Below, piece by piece: positions 7,995 through 16,048 of a stretch of DNA of 64,000 nt. Source of the stretch: Salirhabdus euzebyi (GTDB lineage: Bacteria > Bacillota > Bacilli > Bacillales > Alkalibacillaceae). How positions within the stretch are numbered: position 1 is the first letter of the stretch; every line of letters begins with the position of its first letter. The position numbers and the translations under genes are program-made. The notes under the pieces were generated by a model. It searched no databases, was not told the DNA's origin, and saw only the letters and a list, made by a program, of their open reading frames with translations. The stretch covers positions 1 to 64,000 of the forward strand of contig NZ_JACHGH010000004.1 of NCBI RefSeq assembly GCF_014207435.1, written 5' to 3'.

Positions 7995-8180
7995 TTAATG
8001 CAATTGATGCGATGATACAGCACCCTTATTATGTAATTGGGCAAATAAATTGCGGTAATCCTTTGTTTCCAGTTCCCCTTTGTTATACTTATACTGACAA
8101 AAATCCAATAATACGTTTGGTGATTCAGGCCATTGTTTTTTTTCTTTTTCAAAAGCTTTAATTAAATCACTTAGACGCAA
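7995..8180 (-). CDS. YppF-like small protein
   Basis: 61 residues from a TTG start eight to nine bases after AAGGGGG. The pattern NVLLDFCQYKYNKGELETKDYRNL with a preceding charged helix resembles the YppF family of small soluble Bacillus proteins of unknown function (about 60 residues). An overlapping minus-strand frame ending at 7934 is a shadow. Moderate confidence in the family, good confidence that it is a gene. Confidence 0.62.
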   Translation of the reverse strand: MRLSDLIKAFEKEKKQWPESPNVLLDFCQYKYNKGELETKDYRNLFAQLHNKGAVSSHQLH

Positions 8181-8339
8181 AATGAAGACCCCCTTTGTCC
8201 ATTTGGTTTGTATGATACCATATATATTCGATATATAAAGGTTAATTCCCGCTTTTTATACGTGGTAATTATTGTTAGCACCTATAATGTTATTAGTTTA
8301 ACGAAGGCTGTTTTCTATGATTGTTGTTTTTAAACTATC

Positions 8340-8809
8340 GATGGAAACTGCGACGTAACTTGATGTGTGCAAATTCATCCGCTACGGTAATACACTACGC
8401 GCACCTTAGGGCCCGCGCTGAGCCTCCTCACTCGCAAAAAACGCTCGTTGTGTGGGTCTCAACGTCTTCGTTGTCCCGCAGGAGTCTACGTGTATTTCCT
8501 TCGCTCAGCATGTGCTTATCTTTAATCTACTGATAAATTGGGAAAAAGAAAGTTAAAAATATATTCGTAGTAATAAGGAAGAATTTACTGATCACGCCTA
8601 GATCGTATCACTAATCTTTAAATAGAAAATCAATCTTAGCGTAGGCAGAATACGCAGACTCCTACGGGATAGCACGTGTTTGAAGACCCCGCAGCGGTGG
8701 TTTTTCGCGAGGAGGCTGAGGCCGTGCCCGTGGAAAGCGAAGTATTCTGCCGAAGCCGTCGTATAGCACTCATCAAAATGCAAACCTATAGTTACTCCGC
8801 AGTTTAAGG
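8340..8809. repeat. Composite inverted repeat element, copy 1
   Basis: About 470 bp of non-coding DNA, more GC-rich than its surroundings. The ends are imperfect inverted repeats (GGAAACTGCGACGTAACT on the left, AGTTACTCCGCAGTTTAAGG on the right). Inside are two arms in opposite orientation, roughly 8378-8510 and 8640-8745, sharing the words GACTCCTnCGGGA, GAAGACnnnnGAGACCC/GAAGACCCCGCAGC and GAGGAGGCT. A second copy with the same layout is at 63147-63648. No open frame in it has a plausible start. It accounts for most of the gene-free stretch 8181-8928. Confidence 0.8.
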
Positions 8810-8832
8810 AAATAGTGACCCAAATAACATCA

Positions 8833-8848
8833 CTCTTTACGTAAAGAG
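8833..8848. other. Perfect 16-bp palindrome
   Basis: CTCTTTACGTAAAGAG is a perfect palindrome between the composite repeat and the degV terminator. It could be an operator or part of a stem; nothing nearby shows what would use it. Confidence 0.35.
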
Positions 8849-8857
8849 CTTAATAAA

Positions 8858-8891
8858 AAAAGCTGCTTTTTCCGGAGAAAAAGCAGCTTTT
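8858..8891 (-). terminator. Terminator of the degV gene
   Basis: A perfect 15-bp stem (AAAAGCTGCTTTTTC / GAAAAAGCAGCTTTT) with a CGGA loop, followed on the minus strand by seven T residues; 37 bases downstream of the stop. Confidence 0.9.
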
Positions 8892-8928
8892 ATACATAAG
8901 TTGTTAAGAAATAGTCATTAAGGGTAAA

Positions 8929-9789
8929 TTATACATACTGATCATTTAGGAAAAACAATGACATTGTTCCAGGACCAACATGGGCGCCGATAGCAGCTCC
9001 AATATTGTTGATGACAATTTCTTTTGGTTCATATTTATCTTGAATAAGGCTTGCAAGTTTCTCTGCTTGCTCGTCAGCATCAGCATGGCTAATTGCAACA
9101 ACTTGATTGCTAATGTCTTGGCCTCTTTCTTCCATCACTTCAAACATTCGCTTCAATACTTTTTTTGCACCGCGAATTTTTTCAAGTGGGATTAATTTTC
9201 CTTCATCGACGTGGAGGAGAGGTTTAATTTGTAACAAACCACCTACAAAAGCGGCTGCCTTGCTGACACGGCCACCTCTTTGGAGATATTCTAAGTTATC
9301 CACAGTAAAAATATGCTCCATATGTGTTGCGTGGTGTTTCACAGTGTCCAATATTTCGTCTACTGAAGCGCCTTCCTTCGCGAGTTGGGCTGCACGAAGA
9401 ACTACTAGTCCTTGTCCTAAAGAAGCGCATTTTGTATCAAAAACGTGCACGTTTGCATCTGGATGTTCTTCCATTAATTGTTGTTGAGCTATGTGTGCAC
9501 TTTGAAATGTTCCAGATAATTCAGAGGAAAATCCTATGTATACACAAGGTTGACCTTTATCCACATAAGTGGAAAACGCTTGTTGAAAAGCTTCAGGCGT
9601 AACTTGAGATGTTTTTGGTGCTGCACCCTCTCTCATTGCCTGATACACTGTACTTGCTTCAATTGTTTTACTGTCTAAATAATCTTGATCATTTAAATGG
9701 ACAGTAAGAGGGACCATTTCAATATCGTATTGCTCATAAGTGGATATTGGTAAATCACATGCAGAATCAGTAAAGATTTTGACGTTCAT
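8929..9789 (-). CDS. yitS: DegV family fatty-acid-binding protein (YitS-like)
   Basis: 286 residues covering the whole DegV fold. Signature segments: FTDSACDLP at the N-terminus, the TSQVTPE loop, GFSSELSGTFQSA (the fatty-acid-binding serine region) and YLQRGGRVSKAAAFVGG. DegV/FakB proteins bind fatty acids, and some present them to the FakA kinase; no fakA is in the window. The gene lies divergent from yitT, as yitS and yitT are neighbours in B. subtilis, though orientation may differ. The ATG follows GAGGGTGAG. Confidence 0.9.
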   Translation of the reverse strand: MNVKIFTDSACDLPISTYEQYDIEMVPLTVHLNDQDYLDSKTIEASTVYQAMREGAAPKTSQVTPEAFQQAFSTYVDKGQPCVYIGFSSELSGTFQSAHIAQQQLMEEHPDANVHVFDTKCASLGQGLVVLRAAQLAKEGASVDEILDTVKHHATHMEHIFTVDNLEYLQRGGRVSKAAAFVGGLLQIKPLLHVDEGKLIPLEKIRGAKKVLKRMFEVMEERGQDISNQVVAISHADADEQAEKLASLIQDKYEPKEIVINNIGAAIGAHVGPGTMSLFFLNDQYV

Positions 9790-9883
9790 TTTCTCACCCT
9801 CTATAATTGCTAGTATATTTCTTTTAGTTTATATTGGAAAAAGTGTTTCGTCAATCAAAGGCTTTATTTACAAGGAGGTAACT

Positions 9884-10741
9884 ATGTTTATATTCGAAGC
9901 TAAGCGTTTTGCTATTGTCATATTTGGTGCACTTCTAAACGCTCTTTCCTTAAACTTATTTTTAATAGAAGCAAATGTATATGCTAGTGGATTTACTGGT
10001 ATTGCTCAGCTTTTATCTAGTGTTTTTAAAGATTTTGTTGGTTTAGATATTTCAACGGGTATTTTATTATTTATCCTTAATATCCCTGTTACCATATTAG
10101 CCTGGTTCAAGGTTGGTAGAGGATTTACGGTTTATAGTGCTATTTCCGTTATAAGCACAACTATTTTTCTAGAAATCATTCCTTTAATGAATCTAGCTGA
10201 GGATATTTTACTTAATGCTGTTTTTGGTGGTGCTATAGCAGCAGTAGGAATCGGATTAACATTAAAATGGGGTGCCTCCACTGGTGGTATGGACATTGTG
10301 GCAATGATTTTATCTAGAATGAAAGATCGCCCAATAGGCATTTATTTTTTAATTATGAATGGTTTTATTATCGTTATGGCTGGTTGGCTTTATGATCCAG
10401 AAAAAGCCCTTTATACACTCGTGACGCTTTATGCATCAACTCGGGTTATTGACGCGATTCATACCCGTCACGAAAAACTTACAGCAATGATTATTACGTC
10501 AAAAGCGGAACAGCTTGAAGATGCTATTCATTCCAAAATGGTTCGAGGAATTACCACTATTCCAGCAAGAGGTGCATTTACAAAAGAAGAAAAAAATATG
10601 TTAATCATGGTAATAACTCGTTATGAGCTTTATGATTTAGAGCATATCATTCGGGATGTTGATCCAAATGCCTTTACAAATATTGTTCAAACGACTGGTA
10701 TTTTCGGTTTCTTCCGAAGAGATGATGAAAAAGTCGTGTAA
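9884..10741 (+). CDS. yitT: YitT family membrane protein
   Basis: 285 residues from the ATG right after AAGGAGGTAACT; the frame is open further upstream but only this start has a ribosome binding site. Five or six N-terminal membrane helices (about 5-175) form the YitT/DUF161 domain (ASGFTGIAQLL, GASTGGMDIVAMIL). The C-terminus is a cytoplasmic DUF2179 domain (RGITTIPARGAFTKEEKNML). Function not established. Length matches B. subtilis YitT (about 280). Confidence 0.92.
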   Translation: MFIFEAKRFAIVIFGALLNALSLNLFLIEANVYASGFTGIAQLLSSVFKDFVGLDISTGILLFILNIPVTILAWFKVGRGFTVYSAISVISTTIFLEIIPLMNLAEDILLNAVFGGAIAAVGIGLTLKWGASTGGMDIVAMILSRMKDRPIGIYFLIMNGFIIVMAGWLYDPEKALYTLVTLYASTRVIDAIHTRHEKLTAMIITSKAEQLEDAIHSKMVRGITTIPARGAFTKEEKNMLIMVITRYELYDLEHIIRDVDPNAFTNIVQTTGIFGFFRRDDEKVV

Positions 10742-10801
10742 CCTTTCCTTTTCCTATTCGACTATTTGGTTGAAGGAAGAAATAGTAAAGGAAGGGATAT
10801 T

Positions 10802-11707
10802 ATGAAAAAGAACCTATTAATCATGATAACTATATTTTCAGTCATCTTCATCATGGTAGGCTGTGGGACTTCTTCTAGTAATCAAGACGCTACTCAAGCT
10901 AGTGAAGGGAATATGGGTACGGGTGAACAGCTTCCAACTAAACAAGATCTAGATGATGGTAAAACAAAAGATATTACTCCATTACTTGAATCAATGGAAT
11001 ATAGTGTAGATGTGGAAACAAGTAATGATCAAGCCACCTTTCATATGAACTTAAAAAATACAACAGATGAAGCCGTTCAGTTTGGCTTCTCTTCAGGCCA
11101 GCAGTTTGAAATAGTTGTTCGAGATAAAGCAACTCAACAAGAAGTTTATCGTTATTCTGAGGGCATGATGTTTACCGAGGCTTTTGTATTCGTAGATATG
11201 CAACCTAATGACGTGAAAAAGTGGTCTTTTAATTGGGATTATAAAGGTAGAGAGGGTGAAAAAGTAGGAGCAGGTGACTATGTTGCAACTTTAACGCTTT
11301 TGCCGTCCCAATTGAACGAACAAGGGATTGATGCAAATCCTTTCGTAAAGGATGCGGAATTTAGTATTCCTGAAACGGAAGGGGATGCTCAAACAAGTGA
11401 AAATACAGCTTTTCGCCAAGTAGAAGCTTCAGGTAGTAATGGTCATTATGTCGTTACTGGTGAGGCTAGAGTTTTTGAAGGTGCTTTCTCTTATTATGTA
11501 GAGGATGGGCATAACCTATTAACGGATCATTTAATTAAATACGTGGATGCTGGAGCTCCTACTTGGTCTGATTTTACGATTGAAATCAATCTAGAAAAAG
11601 AAAAATTACCAACAAATGGAGTATTAACGCTCGTATTATTTGAAGCAAGTCCAAAAGATGGAAAGCCTACAAATGAAAAAAAAGTATTGCTGGAGCAATT
11701 TAAGTAA
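10802..11707 (+). CDS. Lipoprotein with BsuPI and Gmad2-like domains
   Basis: 301 residues. A type II signal peptide ends in the lipobox IMVGC (Cys about residue 21), so the protein is a membrane-anchored lipoprotein. Residues about 65-180 resemble the BsuPI domain of the intracellular proteinase inhibitor Ipi (LKNTTDEAVQFGFSSGQQFE, MMFTEAFVFVDMQP). Residues about 200-300 resemble a Gmad2 immunoglobulin-like domain (GEARVFEGAFSYYVEDGH). Position next to yitT matches ipi in B. subtilis, but this protein is exported and carries an extra domain. Inhibitor activity is not shown. Start MKKNLL chosen for the signal peptide; an upstream in-frame codon at 10766 lacks one. Confidence 0.85.
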   Translation: MKKNLLIMITIFSVIFIMVGCGTSSSNQDATQASEGNMGTGEQLPTKQDLDDGKTKDITPLLESMEYSVDVETSNDQATFHMNLKNTTDEAVQFGFSSGQQFEIVVRDKATQQEVYRYSEGMMFTEAFVFVDMQPNDVKKWSFNWDYKGREGEKVGAGDYVATLTLLPSQLNEQGIDANPFVKDAEFSIPETEGDAQTSENTAFRQVEASGSNGHYVVTGEARVFEGAFSYYVEDGHNLLTDHLIKYVDAGAPTWSDFTIEINLEKEKLPTNGVLTLVLFEASPKDGKPTNEKKVLLEQFK

Positions 11708-11742
11708 TGAAAAAAGCCGCCCATCAAGGGTGGCTTTTCATT
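11706..11742. terminator. Bidirectional terminator
   Basis: Stem AATGAAAA..GCCGCCC / GGGTGGCTTTTCATT with loop ATCAA, between the convergent lipoprotein and Nfu_N genes. It starts at the lipoprotein stop codon and overlaps the last two bases of the Nfu_N gene. Confidence 0.85.
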
Positions 11743-12004
11743 AATATCCGTTATTGACAAATACTTCTTCAACTTTTGGTACTAATTCATTCCATTCAGC
11801 ATCGAATGTTTTGTTTACAGTAATGAAATTTTTGTAGCCAAAAACGTTGTCTACACCTTCTAATTTCATTAAGTCATTTAAAATGGCATGTTCACTAGTT
11901 TGTCCGGCCATCACGGAGATGCTACCGTCACCAGTGAAGATGTCTGTGTTTACTGTAAATTTCATAGCGTTTGGATTTGGAGTACCTTGTGCGACTACAC
12001 CCAT
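11741..12004 (-). CDS. Nfu N-terminal domain protein, stand-alone
   Basis: 87 residues consisting only of the Nfu/NifU N-terminal domain (PF08712 type): TPNPNAMKFTVN, then a GVDNVFGYKNFITVNK core. The C-terminal CxxC iron-sulfur scaffold domain of full Nfu proteins is absent and the protein has no cysteine, so it cannot itself assemble a cluster by the usual route. Small stand-alone proteins of this kind are common in bacilli. The ATG follows TTAGGGAGGG. Confidence 0.85.
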   Translation of the reverse strand: MGVVAQGTPNPNAMKFTVNTDIFTGDGSISVMAGQTSEHAILNDLMKLEGVDNVFGYKNFITVNKTFDAEWNELVPKVEEVFVNNGY

Positions 12005-12238
12005 TCTAATCCCTCCCTAATTATCTTCTTTTATATTAGCATGAAATAGAAAATAGAAAAAGAATTCTTATGGAAAGAGTTTAACATAAATTCGACAAAA
12101 CAAAAGTTTTTCATACAATCTTTTTTCCATTAATAGGAAGGTTTTACTGTCAAAAGGAAAGAAACCTTTACTAGTAGGACTCTCATAATCCATCTATTAC
12201 ATGAATATAATGATGTGCGAGTGAAAGGAGAAATAAAA

Positions 12239-12661
12239 ATGGATACTTTCCTATCATGGATAAAAAAACAAACTAGACGTATTATCGAATGGGGCAAAAG
12301 AAAGTATGCTTCTTTTATGGTGTGGCTAACCTCTTCTGAAGTTGATCAATTTTTAAGACGGAATCGATATAGGAGTTTTGTTTTTTTACTCCTTACACCA
12401 ATCTTTGTTTTAGTGCCTATATTTACATTACTAGGGTCGTTTGAGCTCATCTCATTTCATTTCTACGGTGGATTAATGTTATTTTTATTTTCCCTTTGCT
12501 GTTTCTTTGTTTTTGTTGGGTTCCCTTATATTATGTTGTTCGTTTACTTTAGTAAACATACATATTGGCGGACAATCCAAATTAGCAGTGGTGTTGTAGT
12601 GGCGGGATTATTTATTTATTGGGGAGTTACGTTTTATCAAACGGTGTTGCCAAGCTTATAG
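12239..12661 (+). CDS. Membrane protein, hypothetical
   Basis: 140 residues. A basic, amphipathic N-terminal half (about 1-45, with SWIKKQTRRIIEWGKRKYASF) precedes three hydrophobic segments (about 46-72, 76-106 and 116-137). I do not recognise a family. The ATG giving MDTFLS follows GAAAGGAG with good spacing; an in-frame codon eight residues upstream overlaps that site. It lies alone between the Nfu_N gene and the accessory block. Confidence 0.7.
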   Translation: MDTFLSWIKKQTRRIIEWGKRKYASFMVWLTSSEVDQFLRRNRYRSFVFLLLTPIFVLVPIFTLLGSFELISFHFYGGLMLFLFSLCCFFVFVGFPYIMLFVYFSKHTYWRTIQISSGVVVAGLFIYWGVTFYQTVLPSL

Positions 12662-12783
12662 AGAATGCACGGGGGTAGTGTAATCCACCTGTGTTTGGTG
12701 TCTTTTCATTAACAGTAAAAGCTAAAATATTTACAATAAATTCCATATATACCATAATTTATAATTAAAATATTTGGGTGTAA

Positions 12784-12820
12784 AATAAGATTCTCCTGGC
12801 CGGGGGATTCTTATTTTTTT
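12784..12820 (+). terminator. Terminator-like hairpin
   Basis: AATAAGATTCTCC and GGGGGATTCTTATT form an imperfect stem around TGGCC, followed by eight T residues. It lies about 120 bases after the hypothetical membrane gene. In the gene-free stretch 12662-13138 I otherwise see this, a second weak hairpin at 12966-12999 and the promoter of the next gene. Confidence 0.6.
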
Positions 12821-12965
12821 TGATGCGGAGGTAGAAAGTGCAGGATTACTAATATATGAACATTTGTCCCCAACTAAAATAAATTACACAATAGGTCAGA
12901 CTATTTGTCAGCGTTTGAACCCATTCATTATATACATGCAGTAAAAAAGTAATATTCGATACAAC

Positions 12966-12999
12966 TTACCACTCAATACATATAAGGTTGAGCGGTTTT
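12966..12999 (+). terminator. Weak terminator-like hairpin
   Basis: ACCACTCAA and TTGAGCGGT form a 9-bp stem with one wobble pair around 12 bases, followed by TTTTGT. No gene directly precedes it, so it may be a remnant or the end of an unseen small transcript. Confidence 0.35.
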
Positions 13000-13064
13000 G
13001 TATATACTTTGAAAAAAACAAGATGATTGAACATTTTCACTACGTATATAGGTATTATGACCTA

Positions 13065-13092
13065 TTTACTAACGATTGTTAGTTACTATAAT
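13065..13092 (+). promoter_or_regulatory. Promoter with palindromic operator, metallo-hydrolase gene
   Basis: TTTACT, 16 bases, TATAAT form a sigma-A-type promoter 46 bases upstream of the ATG. The spacer holds ACTAAC-GATT-GTTAGT (13068-13083), six-base perfect arms around four bases, placed where a repressor would block RNA polymerase. A second small inverted repeat TAGGT-ATTATG-ACCTA lies just upstream (13049-13064). No regulator gene is adjacent. Confidence 0.55.
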
Positions 13093-13138
13093 GGGTTTAT
13101 CATATAAAATATCGAAATTAGAGAATAGGGAGTTAACC

Positions 13139-14077
13139 ATGACGAAAGAAACTTTTGTTTATAATCATTTTACATTAGAGAAAGTTAGTGACGGCGTATA
13201 TGCTGCAATTGCTACCGACAATGGTGGTGCATTTTCAAATAGTGGAATTATCGACCTAGGTGATCAAATAATTATTTTTGATACATTTTTTACTCCTCAG
13301 GCAGCTATTGAATTAAGGGAGGCGGCAAAGAGGCTATCGGATAATCCAATCACAACTGTGATAAACAGTCATTGGCACAGCGATCATATAAGAGGAAATC
13401 AAGTATTTGAACAATTTGATATTCTATCCACTACTAAAACAAAGAAGATTATGATGGAAGAACTTACAAAACAAATGAAACAACAGCAAGATTCACTTAA
13501 TGAGTTTATCAACCATATTCAATCACTTGAAAATTCTCTGAAGGAAGAAACAGATGTCCAAAGGAAAATATCAATGCAGAACCAAATATCTGGTTACAAC
13601 TACATAAAAGAGACCTTACCTTCACTGAAGCTAGTTTTACCAAATATAGTTTTCAAAGATTACTATAAAATTGAAGGGAAAACGAAAAGTGTCGAATTAA
13701 TTTCATACGGCGGAGCACATACAAAAAGTGATTTATTGATGGTCATTCCAGAAGATAACATAATTTTTAGTGGGGATATTCTTGTAGTCGAAAACCATCC
13801 ATTTACTCTAGATGGTAATCTTAAGGATTGGGTATCTACAATTGATAAAATTTTAAATCTTTCTTTCGAAGTGATTGTCCCTGGGCATGGCAGAATAGGG
13901 ACAAGAGAGGATATAATGACTTTGAGACAATACTTAACCTTACTAATCGAATACAGGCAGACAAATGATGAGAAAGATAAGGAAAAGATAAAAGGGGTGC
14001 TTACTGACAACTATAATAGTTGGGGTAAACCGGAATTCTTCACTTTAAATATAGAGAATAAAGGAAAAGAAAACTAA
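13139..14077 (+). CDS. MBL-fold metallo-hydrolase
   Basis: 312 residues from the ATG after AGGGAG. Metal-binding motifs are complete: HWHSDH (HxHxDH, about residue 76), the next His in GGAHTKSD, the bridging Asp in SGDI, and the last His in VPGHG. The bridging residue is Asp rather than the Cys of class B1 beta-lactamases, so it is a general MBL hydrolase (glyoxalase II or related), not a recognisable antibiotic-resistance enzyme. A helical insertion with coiled-coil character (about residues 98-155) separates the first and second motifs. No signal peptide. Substrate unknown. Sits inside an otherwise conserved yit gene order, suggesting an inserted gene. Confidence 0.85.
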   Translation: MTKETFVYNHFTLEKVSDGVYAAIATDNGGAFSNSGIIDLGDQIIIFDTFFTPQAAIELREAAKRLSDNPITTVINSHWHSDHIRGNQVFEQFDILSTTKTKKIMMEELTKQMKQQQDSLNEFINHIQSLENSLKEETDVQRKISMQNQISGYNYIKETLPSLKLVLPNIVFKDYYKIEGKTKSVELISYGGAHTKSDLLMVIPEDNIIFSGDILVVENHPFTLDGNLKDWVSTIDKILNLSFEVIVPGHGRIGTREDIMTLRQYLTLLIEYRQTNDEKDKEKIKGVLTDNYNSWGKPEFFTLNIENKGKEN

Positions 14078-14128
14078 TCTTCGTAGCTTTAATCGGAGGG
14101 AATATTTTTAGTCATATATTTAAAATAG

Positions 14129-14909
14129 TTAGAATTTTGCATAGTCGACACAACGGTGAAGGTGTATGGTGCTGGTCATTTGGCGCCTGATGAAACATGG
14201 TTTGCTATAGAAAAAAAAACGGCCAGTAGATTTTGTTCACAAATTAAGGTTAGATATAAATTTAAATGAAAAGGCAGAGATTCATACAACACTTGTTGAT
14301 GAACTATTTTCTGCCTTGCTTTTAAGTGCAAAGATAATAAAAGAATCATATCCGAACAAATGCATTCGAATTATGAAAACGATTGACGCTGCCGAAGTGG
14401 AATTATTGGACTATTATCTCTCAAAGGGTTTTGTTTCAACAAAAAATCATTTTGTCATGCTTCGTGATTTAACGGAACCAATCCCGAAGTTTCCACAGCC
14501 AAATAATATTACCATTAACCAATGGGAGATGAGCGACGAACAGGGGCAGCAAGATTATTTAAAGGCTTCTGCCCATGCCTTCGAGGGAAATGCATGGAGT
14601 TTAAATCATTTACAATGGATGAGAGATGGACCTGGTTGGGGCACTTTTACAGCATTTAATGAGGACTATATTGTCGGAAGTGTGATGATTTGGGAGATTA
14701 ACGAGCAGAGAAGTGCAACCGAGAATATCTTTGTTCATTCTGATTACAGAAAAAAAGCATGTATAACAGAAACTTTAAATTTTTTAAAAGAGAGTGGAAA
14801 AACAGAAGCTACGCTGGGAGTTTTTGCTGATAAAAAAAAGGCTATCCTTTTGTACCAATCGCTAGGATATAGAATGTTAAAAGTAATTGTGGAACTAGGA
14901 TTAGATTGA
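14129..14909 (+). pseudogene. GNAT acetyltransferase, frameshifted and decayed
   Basis: Two frames together give one GNAT-like protein. The upstream piece (VKVYGAGHLAPDETWFAIE) runs into a tract of nine A residues at about 14211-14219; after it the sense continues in another frame as RPVDFVHKLRLDINLNEKAE and on to 14909. The first candidate start in the second frame (TTG 14316) has no ribosome binding site. In the C-terminal half the acetyl-CoA loop reads VHSDYRKKACITETL, lacking the glycines of the usual RxxGxG/A motif. GGAGGG at 14095 may be the old ribosome binding site. A sequencing slip in the A tract is possible, but the altered acetyl-CoA loop suggests real decay. Confidence 0.6.
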
Positions 14910-14947
14910 TAATGAGCATATTGGGACGAAAAGAAGTAAAGTTAGAG

Positions 14948-14977
14948 AAAGCATGAGGCCCCCATACCTCATGCTTT
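14948..14977. terminator. Bidirectional terminator
   Basis: A perfect 11-bp stem (AAAGCATGAGG / CCTCATGCTTT) with an eight-base loop, seven bases from the stop codon of the convergent dat gene. Confidence 0.85.
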
Positions 14978-14983
14978 TCCTTT

Positions 14984-15817
14984 TTAGCTTACTTTATTTT
15001 TAAAAGCCTCCAATAGTTGCTTCGTTACTGATCCAACCTGGCCACCGTTTATTTCCTGTTCATCAATTTTCACAACAGGGATTACCTCTGCAGAAGTTGA
15101 AGTAATAAAAGCTTCATCTAATGTGTTTAAATCTTTTAAGGATAGTACTTTCTCTTCAAATGGAATGTTAAGCTCCTCACAGAAACGTTGTACAGCAATT
15201 CTCGTTATGCCATTAAGAATATAATTGTTTGCTGGATGAGTGATTACTCTTCCTTCTTTTACACCGAAAAAATTACTGGAAGAGCCTTCTGTGACATGTT
15301 CCTCATTACGGTATAAAAGAGCCTCGTAAAAGCCATTTTGATGAGCATACTGTTTGACCATGATATTATAAAGTAGATTTAAGCTTTTAATATCACAGCG
15401 ATGCCATCTCAAATCCTCTCTTAACGTAACCTGAATCCCTTCTTTTTGTTCCTTCTCCGGAGTAGATAAATCAAGAGGATAAGCATACAACTGTGGTACA
15501 CTATTTTCCGGATAATGATGTTTACGCGGAGAAACAGCTCTCGTTATTTGCAAATAAATAGCACCATCTACCACATCATTTTTTAAAATAAGTTGACTCA
15601 AAAGATCTCCCAATTTCTTCTCAGCTACATTATAATCAATAGCAATTTCACCTAAGCTATACTGTAGTCTGTCCAAGTGCTCCTCTAGCATAAATATTTC
15701 TCCGTTATAAACACGAACTACTTCATAAACCCCATCGCCAAACGTATACCCTCGATCTTCAATATCTGTTTTTGCTTCATCCCGATTAATAAAGGATTCG
15801 TTATGTAAAATAATCAC
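14984..15817 (-). CDS. dat: D-amino acid aminotransferase
   Basis: 277 residues, the usual length for D-alanine aminotransferase, a class IV pyridoxal phosphate enzyme that makes D-glutamate from D-alanine and 2-oxoglutarate for peptidoglycan. EDRGYTFGDGVYEVVRVYNG is the family signature; the Schiff-base lysine is in DIKSLNLL (about residue 144), and the cofactor phosphate loop is TEGSSSNFF and NGITR. The start is GTG nine bases after GAGGGGG. Branched-chain aminotransferases share the fold, but overall sequence favours Dat. Monocistronic. Confidence 0.93.
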   Translation of the reverse strand: MIILHNESFINRDEAKTDIEDRGYTFGDGVYEVVRVYNGEIFMLEEHLDRLQYSLGEIAIDYNVAEKKLGDLLSQLILKNDVVDGAIYLQITRAVSPRKHHYPENSVPQLYAYPLDLSTPEKEQKEGIQVTLREDLRWHRCDIKSLNLLYNIMVKQYAHQNGFYEALLYRNEEHVTEGSSSNFFGVKEGRVITHPANNYILNGITRIAVQRFCEELNIPFEEKVLSLKDLNTLDEAFITSTSAEVIPVVKIDEQEINGGQVGSVTKQLLEAFKNKVS

Positions 15818-15979
15818 TAATTTTAGCCCCCTCGAAAATGTTTAACAACATCATATGACGAAACATGATTTATGTAAAGGTAAAAAGAGTTGGTTGTACA
15901 GACGAAGTTTTTAATCCCAATCTAAATGACCTTTTTGAATAAATTGTTTCCAAAACAATGTTTCAAAGGATTTAAAGTA

Positions 15980-16035
15980 CAAAAAACCCGAATAGTTCAC
16001 TTTTAAAAGTGTTTACTATTCGGGTTACTGTTCAA
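15980..16035 (-). terminator. Terminator of the phosphonate operon (repeat family member)
   Basis: AACCCGAATAGT pairs with ACTATTCGGGTT around an inner TTCACTTTTAAAAGTG stem, followed by a T run on the minus strand, 14 bases after the last phn gene. It has the same length (56 nt) and the same flanks (CAAAAA...GGGTTACnGTTCAA) as the gerP terminator at 41-96, although most stem bases differ in compensating pairs. Confidence 0.85.
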
Positions 16036-16048
16036 AAAAACTTAATCA

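Noticed and set aside
7934-8152. 72-residue minus-strand frame overlapping the YppF-like gene
   Set aside because: Out of frame with a better gene that has a good ribosome binding site; this one has none.
8321-8783. Open frames inside composite repeat copy 1 on both strands
   Set aside because: They exist because the repeat is GC-rich; no ribosome binding sites, Cys/Ser/Arg-rich nonsense composition, and not conserved in frame with copy 2.
13139-14077. Metallo-beta-lactamase resistance gene
   Set aside because: No signal peptide and no class B1 cysteine; the SGD motif and insertion point to a general MBL-fold hydrolase.
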